A stretch of DNA of 34,253 nt from a virus. Both the position numbers and the translations under genes were made by a program. The notes below the pieces were generated by a model. It saw only the letters and a list, made by a program, of their open reading frames with translations. It was not told the origin of the DNA and made no database searches. Shown here piece by piece: positions 7,589-14,084 of the stretch; positions within the stretch are counted from its first letter, which is position 1, and each line of letters starts with the position of its first letter. The stretch is from positions 1 through 34,253 of IMG/VR virus record IMGVR_UViG_3300008267_000487; one strand, 5' to 3'.

Positions 7589-8610
7589 TGAACAAGAGTA
7601 AACTTTATTTGGAACAACTTAATAAATTGAAGAATAAAATTCATCAATCAAAAATTGATGAACAAGTTGTTCCAAAAGAAGTCGAAGCAGCAGATCGAAA
7701 AAGAAGAAAAGAAGAAGAGCAAAAACAATTGCCTTCGGATTATATTGATGTAACTAAAACATTAACACCATCATTTACAAAACCCGAAAAATATAAACCA
7801 TGGCCTGGTGAAATTGGTCCCGTTGATCCATTGGAAGCAGCTGCAGCTGCAAGAATGCAAGCTGGTATTGAACACGCACGGTCCACAGAAGCAATGGTTC
7901 ATAGTAGACTCGGTTGGCCTGTTTTTAGTGGAGCAAAACCAGTTGGAGAAACTAGTAAAAGATATTATGAATCTGAAAAACGATTAAAAAGTGAAATTGA
8001 AAATGCAAAAGCAGAGGGAAGAGTTGATCCAAACGATCCTAGACTTAAAGATTATTTAAAATCTGTGCGTGTAAATCCAGATTATCTTGGACATATGTCT
8101 GATGCTGCTTTTAATCTAGCAATACTTGGGGGAGTTATGTCTCAAGGAGCAGGAATTAAAATTCCAGGATCTCAAAGAGCAACAGATCTCGCAAAACAAA
8201 CAAAAGAAATAGTTGGACAAAGAATTAGTTCTGCAAAACCAGATCTAAGACCACCAGCACAAAGAGTTGCAACAGCAATTGAGACTGACATAAAAAGTGG
8301 TACGCTACCAGGAATGTATGATCCTGAACTTGGTCGTTACACAACTCAGGTTGGAGTAAATCCACCACAACCAGTAGACGCTTCGAAACCAAATCTTCCA
8401 GCAAAAAAAGGTGGAAGAGATGTTGGTTATCCATCAATGCCACCCGAACATGTTGCTACACCTCCAAAACCAGAGGGTCCAATGACTGTTCAATCAACAA
8501 TTAAACGTGCAATGACTGATCCAGATTTGGCGAGAATTAGTACAAGAGGTTCAACCTGGAATCTCAAAAAGAAAATATCAACACCGGAAGACAAACCAAA
8601 ATTTAAATAA
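7588..8610 (+). CDS. Hypothetical virion-associated protein
   Basis: 340 residues from the ATG at 7588, which has a Shine-Dalgarno site (GGAGAGG) inside the previous gene. It begins MNKSKLYLEQLNKLKNK, helical and charged; a head-leader cut is less clear here (Y-L-E, or I-D-E at about residue 25). Residues about 30-110 are charged and then Ala-rich, a mildly hydrophobic segment near residues 175-195 contains NLAILGGVMSQGAG, and the C-terminal half is rich in Pro and Lys. No catalytic motif. Its position among leader-tagged genes suggests a structural or internal role. Confidence 0.65.
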   Translation: MNKSKLYLEQLNKLKNKIHQSKIDEQVVPKEVEAADRKRRKEEEQKQLPSDYIDVTKTLTPSFTKPEKYKPWPGEIGPVDPLEAAAAARMQAGIEHARSTEAMVHSRLGWPVFSGAKPVGETSKRYYESEKRLKSEIENAKAEGRVDPNDPRLKDYLKSVRVNPDYLGHMSDAAFNLAILGGVMSQGAGIKIPGSQRATDLAKQTKEIVGQRISSAKPDLRPPAQRVATAIETDIKSGTLPGMYDPELGRYTTQVGVNPPQPVDASKPNLPAKKGGRDVGYPSMPPEHVATPPKPEGPMTVQSTIKRAMTDPDLARISTRGSTWNLKKKISTPEDKPKFK

Positions 8611-8631
8611 ATAAGATAAGAGGAAAGAAAA

Positions 8632-9678
8632 ATGAACTTCAAAGAAACACTAAATCAGTTGCTCAACGAAAACGCTCCACCAATGAGAGGAAGACCAATG
8701 GGTGTAAGACCAGCACAAAGACCAGGTGCTGGTTATAGACAACCAATGTCACAACCAGGAATACGATCCGGATCGTTTGCTGGAGCACCTGAAGGAATGT
8801 TCAGAAGACAAAACACCGAAATGCCAAAACAACCGGGAATGGGTCAACCACAACAAACAGGGCCAGTTCCGTATGCAGATCCCAGAACACAAGCAGCACC
8901 AAGACAACAACAGCAAACTGGTTCTAGAGTGGGCCCAATGACATCGCAACCGCAAATGCAACCGCAAATGCAACCGCAAATGCAACCGCAAATGCAACCG
9001 CAAATGCAACCCAGTTCTAGATCTCAAACGATAACGTCACCAATGGCTACACCAACAACTCCGGGTCAAATGCCTTTTGGTATGCCACAAGACCAACCAT
9101 TGGAGTTTGGTGGACAACCATCTCTTCCTGAAGTCCCAATGACTCCAGAAGTTCAAATGCAACCACCACAATCTGAGAGAATGTCTGCTCCTCGTATGCC
9201 AACTTCTGGACAAATGATGGGTGGACCTTCTGCTCAACCAGTATCAACTCCAGATATGTTAGGAGCACTCGAACCATCGATGTTTGCTAATTTTATGACA
9301 AACAGGATGAAATCTCCTGCTCCCACACAACAACCACAAGGTCAACCACAAGGTCAACCACAACCTCAACCCCAAAGTCAGGGAACCGGAATGGGAATGG
9401 GTATGGGTACACCAAAAATTGGTATGCCAAGAATGAGTATGCCTCCACAAGTACCAACTATGCCAACTCCTGAAATATCACAAGGTCAAGTCATGGAACC
9501 AGAATATGTTCCATCTGAACTCAGAATGGGTGACTCTGGTGAATTTGGATATGATGTTCCATCGCAATATGCCATGTCAAGAAATCGTTTTATGTCTCCA
9601 GAAGAACATATGAGAAGAAGAAAAGCATATTTTAGAGAATCAATTCAATCTCCCCTTATAAAAAAAAAAAATAAATGA
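8632..9678 (+). CDS. Low-complexity Q/P/M-rich protein with head leader
   Basis: 348 residues. The leader MNFKETLNQLLNE ends in L-N-E, with a Shine-Dalgarno site (AGAGGAAAG) upstream. Nearly all the rest is Pro, Gln, Met and Gly of low complexity, including a tandem QMQP array from a 12-base repeat at 8947-9006. Such a chain is probably disordered. The last 60 residues are more ordered and basic. The frame ends in a run of 12 A residues at 9660-9671, beyond which the +1 frame stays open for 102 codons, so the true product may be about 450 residues. Likely a packaged or scaffold-like protein; function unknown. Confidence 0.7.
   Translation: MNFKETLNQLLNENAPPMRGRPMGVRPAQRPGAGYRQPMSQPGIRSGSFAGAPEGMFRRQNTEMPKQPGMGQPQQTGPVPYADPRTQAAPRQQQQTGSRVGPMTSQPQMQPQMQPQMQPQMQPQMQPSSRSQTITSPMATPTTPGQMPFGMPQDQPLEFGGQPSLPEVPMTPEVQMQPPQSERMSAPRMPTSGQMMGGPSAQPVSTPDMLGALEPSMFANFMTNRMKSPAPTQQPQGQPQGQPQPQPQSQGTGMGMGMGTPKIGMPRMSMPPQVPTMPTPEISQGQVMEPEYVPSELRMGDSGEFGYDVPSQYAMSRNRFMSPEEHMRRRKAYFRESIQSPLIKKKNK
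8947..9006 (+). repeat. 12-base tandem repeat, five units
   Basis: Five exact copies of CAACCGCAAATG in frame with the Q/P/M-rich gene, giving repeated QPQM. A looser CAACCACAAGGT pair occurs at 9331-9354. Copy number probably varies by slippage. Confidence 0.95.
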
Positions 9679-9979
9679 GCAGACTGTTGGGTTTTCTGTC
9701 GATGATATTATAAGAGAATTAGAAAAAAGAGAAAAAGCAAAATTACCTGATTTTGCTAAATCGGGAGATTTGCTTCTTAGAAAAGAACTAGAATTTAAAG
9801 TTGATGATCCCTCTAAATACGCAAAAACTTCTTTTAAACCAGCACACGAATATGGTGAAAGAATGAGAGAAGTTGGTAGAAAGTTTAGAGCAAATCAGTT
9901 TTTCTTAGTTCCACCAGAAATTGCAACAGATTTTCCAAATGTTACAAAAGGTAGATTCCCATATAGAACAGAAAGATAA
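9677..9979 (+). CDS. Frame-shifted continuation of the Q/P/M-rich protein
   Basis: The frame encodes about 100 natural-looking residues (from EQTVGFSVDDIIRELEKRE to PYRTER) but has no early ATG or GTG; the first usual start is a TTG at 9770. It is in the +1 frame relative to the 8632-9678 gene and joins it without a stop codon through the A12 run. Either one A is surplus in the assembly, or the ribosome slips, or the gene has decayed. The predicted helix DDIIRELEKREKAKLP and the basic tail do not match a family I know. Treat as the C-terminal part of the upstream protein until checked. Confidence 0.55.
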   Translation, partial: EQTVGFSVDDIIRELEKREKAKLPDFAKSGDLLLRKELEFKVDDPSKYAKTSFKPAHEYGERMREVGRKFRANQFFLVPPEIATDFPNVTKGRFPYRTER

Positions 9980-9982
9980 TAC

Positions 9983-10010
9983 TTGACAAAAATTTAAAAC
10001 ATGATATAAT
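9983..10010 (+). promoter_or_regulatory. Sigma70-like promoter, leaderless geometry
   Basis: TTGACA (9983-9988), 16 bases, TATAAT (10005-10010). Normal -10 spacing puts the first transcribed base near 10017, at the G of an in-frame GTG. It drives the nuclease pair at 10011-11058 and is unlike the TATAAATA late promoters around it. Confidence 0.8.
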
Positions 10011-10676
10011 ATGTTCGTGATTGGAAATTTTACACATAATCTTTTTGACCTTCCTAAAAATTCTATCGAAATGAAGGAAGTAAATGGTCTTCGTGCTTAT
10101 TCTACACCAGATGGAATTTTTCCATCAGTGACTACGGTTGTTGGTTGGGAGAAGCAGAAGAAATACGCTGATTGGAGAGATAAAAATAAGAAAGAGTCCC
10201 AACGAGTTTGTGATCGTGGGACTCTTTTACATTCAAAGGTTGAATCCTACCTATTAAATGAAGATGTACAATTAAATGATGAAGACAATTTATTTAATCT
10301 GCTCAAAAAGGAAGTAGATCATATTAATAATATTAATGCAATCGAACAACCTTTGTGGGGGAAAATAACGGGTCTTGCCGGAAGAGTCGATTGTGTTGCT
10401 GAATATAAAAAGGAACCATCAATTATTGATTTTAAAGCAAGCACATACCCTAAAAAGAAATCAGATATTGAAAATTACTTTTGTCAGGCAGCGGCATATT
10501 CATTACTTTGGCAAGAAAGAACTGGAGAACAAATTCCCAATATTGTAATTTTAATTGCAAATGAGCAGGGGTTTTGTCAGGTTTATAAAGAAAAAGTGAT
10601 CAATTTCATTGAACCCTTAAAGAAATACATTGATACATATAAAAAAGAGGTAAATTTTGATGGCATTATCTTTTAA
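10011..10676 (+). CDS. RecB/Cas4-like PD-(D/E)xK nuclease
   Basis: 221 residues from the ATG at 10011. The promoter makes the GTG at 10017 (M-I-G-N-F-T-H-N) at least as likely a start, since the ATG itself abuts the -10 box. Motifs of the RecB-like nuclease superfamily are in order: a helix with LLHSKVE near 75, GRVD (D127), IIDFKAS (D140, K142) and QAAAY (Q159). These metal-dependent enzymes degrade or resect DNA. In T4-like marine phages, proteins with the FTHNLFDLP opening are annotated as exonucleases, as far as I recall. It has its own early-type promoter, overlaps the next gene by 17 bases and shares its terminator. Confidence 0.8.
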   Translation: MFVIGNFTHNLFDLPKNSIEMKEVNGLRAYSTPDGIFPSVTTVVGWEKQKKYADWRDKNKKESQRVCDRGTLLHSKVESYLLNEDVQLNDEDNLFNLLKKEVDHINNINAIEQPLWGKITGLAGRVDCVAEYKKEPSIIDFKASTYPKKKSDIENYFCQAAAYSLLWQERTGEQIPNIVILIANEQGFCQVYKEKVINFIEPLKKYIDTYKKEVNFDGIIF

Positions 10677-11058
10677 TGATGTAAACAGAAGAGGTTCTTT
10701 CACTTGGGTAAAATGCAACGATGATGCAAAGTCTGCTTATTTTAGAAGTTCATTCGTTGCAAAACATGGTGGAGAATTTATCAAACTTGGAAGATACTGG
10801 GAATGGAATCCGTCAAAGGAACAAATTATATTTCTAGAACCAGTTATTTCTAAACCAGCAAATAAAGAAGTTAAGGTTAATGAAGACGAAAGACTTTGGA
10901 TATTTTTATCCCCGGATGGAAAAGAAATAAAGACGAATAATATTCATGAATTTTGCAAAGAATATAATTTGACTAGATCAAGTTTATATGAGGTAATGTC
11001 TGGTAAAAGAAAATCACATAAAGGGTTTTCGTTTATAGAAACAAAAAATAAAAACTGA
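10660..11058 (+). CDS. Small protein with NUMOD/HTH-like C-terminal module
   Basis: 132 residues from the ATG at 10660, with a Shine-Dalgarno site (AGAGG) in the end of the nuclease gene. The C-terminal half (about residues 75-128: an FLSPDGKEI start, then EFCKEYNLTRSSLYEVMSGK and KGFSF) resembles the helix-turn-helix module attached to phage homing endonucleases, which reads specific DNA. The catalytic part of such an endonuclease is absent. The N-terminal half is basic and aromatic-rich and unrecognised. Possibly a repurposed DNA-binding domain acting with the adjacent nuclease; that partnership is inferred from the shared transcript. Confidence 0.65.
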   Translation: MALSFNDVNRRGSFTWVKCNDDAKSAYFRSSFVAKHGGEFIKLGRYWEWNPSKEQIIFLEPVISKPANKEVKVNEDERLWIFLSPDGKEIKTNNIHEFCKEYNLTRSSLYEVMSGKRKSHKGFSFIETKNKN

Positions 11059-11080
11059 ACCCCCTAACGGGGGTTTTTTA
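11058..11080 (+). terminator. Rho-independent terminator
   Basis: AACCCCC/GGGGGTT stem (11058-11064 with 11069-11075), a four-base loop and T6. It closes the nuclease transcript four bases before a late promoter octamer. Confidence 0.85.
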
Positions 11081-11083
11081 TTA

Positions 11084-11091
11084 TATAAATA
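11084..11091 (+). promoter_or_regulatory. T4-type late promoter element
   Basis: Perfect TATAAATA followed by exactly five bases and the ATG at 11097, the same geometry as at 4059. No Shine-Dalgarno site lies between them. Confidence 0.75.
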
Positions 11092-11096
11092 AAAGT

Positions 11097-14084
11097 ATGC
11101 CAAATAATGAAATTGCTATTACGTTCGGTAAATTTAACCCACCACACTTAGGACACCATGCTTTAGTCAAAGAGGGTGTGGTTGATTACGCAAATAATTT
11201 AGGAATTGATCATACAATCTATACTAGCTCAAAGCATCTAAAACCAACTAAAGCAGTGATAGCACACAAAGACGCTCCGCTTAGTCCTGAGAGAAAAATA
11301 ACACATCTGAAGAGATTCTTTCAATCCGATAACGTTAAAATAGGATCAGATCCATATTCAACTATAGAAGATTTAATTTCAAAGGGATATTCAAAAATTC
11401 ACGTTGTTCTTGGATCGGATAGAGTAGATGATACTGGTCCATCACTAACAGAGAGATATGGAGATAAAATTAAAATAGTCCCATATGGTCAAAAAAGATC
11501 ATCAGATGCCGAAGGTGTCGTTGGAGCATCAAGCACAAAGATGAGAACTCATGCTTCAAATAATGATTTTGAATCATTTAGAAAACTAGTACCAGCACAC
11601 GTTTCAGATGAACACACAAGAGAACTATTTGATGACGTTCGTTCTGGACTCAAACTCGCAAAGATAGATCTACACGAGCTAGTTTCACCAATTACTCGTC
11701 AAAAACTAGCAAGAGCAGCAAGAAGAACTTCAAAAAGAAGAGCAATACTACGCAAGGCAAGACAACGAAAAAGAAGAAATTTAAAACAATTAAGAAGAAG
11801 AGCAAAGGGTGAAGTAAAAGACACACTTCGCAGAAAACTCACAGGAAGAAAACCTTGGAAAAAAATATCATATTCACAAAGAGCACAATATGATAAAGCG
11901 ATTGCCAGAAAGAAAAAGATATCAGATGTAATGGTTAAGAGAATAATGCCTGATGTTATTCGCGGTGAAGGAGAAAGATTGAGAAAATTAAACAATTCAT
12001 TTGATCCAATTATCGATAATTTTATCACAAACTTCTTATTAGAAGCAAAAAGAAAACCAGGAAAAGATAGAACACCAACCCGTGAACCAAAAATTGGAAC
12101 AGAAAAATTAAAGAGAAAAGATCAAAACAGAAACAATCAAAGAAACACAAGAGCAAGAACTGAAGATGAAATTAAATCTGGTAATGTCAAAGGTAATGTT
12201 TTTGTTGTTCGTAACGCAGACGGTGATCTTGAAATTGTAGATAAAAAATCACTCACCAAAGGTCATACAATAGTTGTTGATGCCGAACAAGCATCAACAG
12301 CAAGACTTCAAGCATTTCTAAATGATAAAGATTTTGTAAATACAAAAACATCTGAAAAACTTTTTGGATTCATTGGTGGATCTGGTGGTTCCAAGAAATC
12401 AAAGAAAGCACCAAAAGAAGAAAAACCAAAAGCGAAGAAAGAAAAGAAAAGCGAAGACAAAGGAACTGTACCTGGTTTTCAAGCACCAGTTCAAATGGTT
12501 CCTGCTGTAAAGAAAGCATCAAAAAAGGATACCTTTGCTACATCCCATGGTGCTACTGAGATGGAATCTGGAATTGTGTTTTCAGTAAACGCTGCTTTAG
12601 GATTAACACCAGAACAAATGGTTGCCAAGGGTTTGATTGATAAGAAAGAACTTGATAATGTAATGGCAAATAGAAATGAATCCTTTATGCCATCATGTCA
12701 ACGAGCAGCACAACAAATTATCAAACAATATGGTGGTCTATATCTACAACACACTGGTAGAATGAAAAAATCTACACAGTTATCGAAGGAAGCAATTGAA
12801 GGTGGAGTAAAAGATACAACTCCAAAATCAGACTTGGTTCTTGTTGATAAAGATGGAAAGGTAGTTGCTGGACTTTCTGTAAAAATCGGTGAATCACAAT
12901 TGTCGTCTGGTGGACCATCAGAAACTGCTACAAATTTAAAATGGGCAATGTCTACGGTTGGCGATCAATTAGACACAAATACAAAGAAAGAACTTGATAA
13001 GTTTATTAAATTCTTCGAACAAGATCTTGGTGGAAATCCAAGAACAAAACAAGGACCAGTTTCACTTTACCAAAAAGGTGGAGCAAGAGAAGGCAAAGAT
13101 GTGGAAGTTGCTCGTAGAGAAGCACTCCACGACAAAGCAACAGAAATGTTAAATACACTTCTCAATGGTGATAAAAAATTAGCAGCATCATTTATATACG
13201 CTCTTGTCACTGGTGCTGGTAAATTTAAAGAAGGTGATCCAGCAATCGCTTCACATATATTCAGCGCAAACAGAGATGGTACAGATGCCAAAATTACTCA
13301 AGTGGATATGAAGTATGCGGAAAAACTAATTGATAAAGTTAAGTTTCAAATGAAATTTAAATCTTCCGCTGTTGAAACATCTGATGTTAAGAAAAAATGG
13401 GAAGAATTTGAAGCACACAAAAAGAAACTTGGTGAAAAGGTAAGCATAGAAGAAGACTTTAGACAATATGCTTTCCGAACTGTAATGAGAGCATATCTCA
13501 TGGAGGATACGCTTGATGCCTATAAACTATTAAAAGTTTTAGTTGAAAATGTCGATTCAAAATTAAAAGAAGTACAACCAAAAGAACCAACAAATCCACA
13601 AGAAGCGATTGATTATTTAAAAGATGCTGCTGATTATATCGGAGATGATGGATTTAAACTCATGCAGTTTTTCGAGGATGATGTAGACTTTGACGCATCT
13701 GAGCCTGTTATTAATTGGACAGACTATGCTGATTCTGGTGGAACTGTAGTAAACACTGTCTATATCAACGGTAAAAAATATGAGATACCAGTTGAGAATC
13801 CATACAACTTTGATGAAAGTGGAATGTTACAATCGCCTTTATCAGAAGAACATTTAGAAGAAAAAAGAAATTATCGTAAAGAATATGATAATTATCACTC
13901 TCGTCCAGAACAGAGAAAGAATCGAAGTAAACGAGTTCTTGCTCGTAGACTCATGATGAAACTTGGTAGAGTCAAGAAGGGTGATGGTAAGGATGTTGAC
14001 CACAAGGATGGCAATCCACAAAACAATGGAAAACATAATCTTAGAGTCAGAAATAAATCCGAAAATAGAGCGGACAATGAGTAA
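11097..14084 (+). CDS. Multi-module virion protein: nucleotidylyltransferase, nuclease-like and HNH
   Basis: 995 residues. Residues 5-165 carry the HxGH motif (H17-L-G-H20, within GKFNPPHLGHHALV) and a terminal SSTKMR motif (145-150). These are hallmarks of the NMNAT/cytidylyltransferase fold, which transfers a nucleotide to a phosphorylated substrate. Residues 200-300 are extremely basic. Residues about 470-800 include KSDLVLVDKDG and LSVKIGESQLSSGG, resembling a PD-(D/E)xK nuclease core (D579, K596) with the middle acid replaced by Ser. The end is an HNH domain (VDHKDGNPQNNGKHNLRVR, 967-985). Head-protease-like sites occur at LLE 314-316, IEE 784-786 and LEE 920-922, which would release the parts. 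Unlike its neighbours it lacks the N-terminal leader. Translation overlaps the next gene by eight bases. Confidence 0.8.
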   Translation: MPNNEIAITFGKFNPPHLGHHALVKEGVVDYANNLGIDHTIYTSSKHLKPTKAVIAHKDAPLSPERKITHLKRFFQSDNVKIGSDPYSTIEDLISKGYSKIHVVLGSDRVDDTGPSLTERYGDKIKIVPYGQKRSSDAEGVVGASSTKMRTHASNNDFESFRKLVPAHVSDEHTRELFDDVRSGLKLAKIDLHELVSPITRQKLARAARRTSKRRAILRKARQRKRRNLKQLRRRAKGEVKDTLRRKLTGRKPWKKISYSQRAQYDKAIARKKKISDVMVKRIMPDVIRGEGERLRKLNNSFDPIIDNFITNFLLEAKRKPGKDRTPTREPKIGTEKLKRKDQNRNNQRNTRARTEDEIKSGNVKGNVFVVRNADGDLEIVDKKSLTKGHTIVVDAEQASTARLQAFLNDKDFVNTKTSEKLFGFIGGSGGSKKSKKAPKEEKPKAKKEKKSEDKGTVPGFQAPVQMVPAVKKASKKDTFATSHGATEMESGIVFSVNAALGLTPEQMVAKGLIDKKELDNVMANRNESFMPSCQRAAQQIIKQYGGLYLQHTGRMKKSTQLSKEAIEGGVKDTTPKSDLVLVDKDGKVVAGLSVKIGESQLSSGGPSETATNLKWAMSTVGDQLDTNTKKELDKFIKFFEQDLGGNPRTKQGPVSLYQKGGAREGKDVEVARREALHDKATEMLNTLLNGDKKLAASFIYALVTGAGKFKEGDPAIASHIFSANRDGTDAKITQVDMKYAEKLIDKVKFQMKFKSSAVETSDVKKKWEEFEAHKKKLGEKVSIEEDFRQYAFRTVMRAYLMEDTLDAYKLLKVLVENVDSKLKEVQPKEPTNPQEAIDYLKDAADYIGDDGFKLMQFFEDDVDFDASEPVINWTDYADSGGTVVNTVYINGKKYEIPVENPYNFDESGMLQSPLSEEHLEEKRNYRKEYDNYHSRPEQRKNRSKRVLARRLMMKLGRVKKGDGKDVDHKDGNPQNNGKHNLRVRNKSENRADNE

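Noticed and set aside
8947-9006. Regular short repeat as a CRISPR array
   Set aside because: Units are 12 bases with no spacers and stay in frame inside a coding region.
8749-9450. Several minus-strand open frames rich in Leu, Arg, His and Trp
   Set aside because: They are mirror frames of the Gln/Pro/Met-rich gene; composition is the complement of its repeats.
10657-11058. Complete homing endonuclease
   Set aside because: Only a DNA-binding-like C-terminal module is present; no GIY-YIG, HNH or LAGLIDADG core could be found.
13963-14076. Extended N-terminus for the basic polyprotein
   Set aside because: This part overlaps the HNH coding sequence; the ATG at 14077 with an eight-base overlap matches the coupling style of the region.
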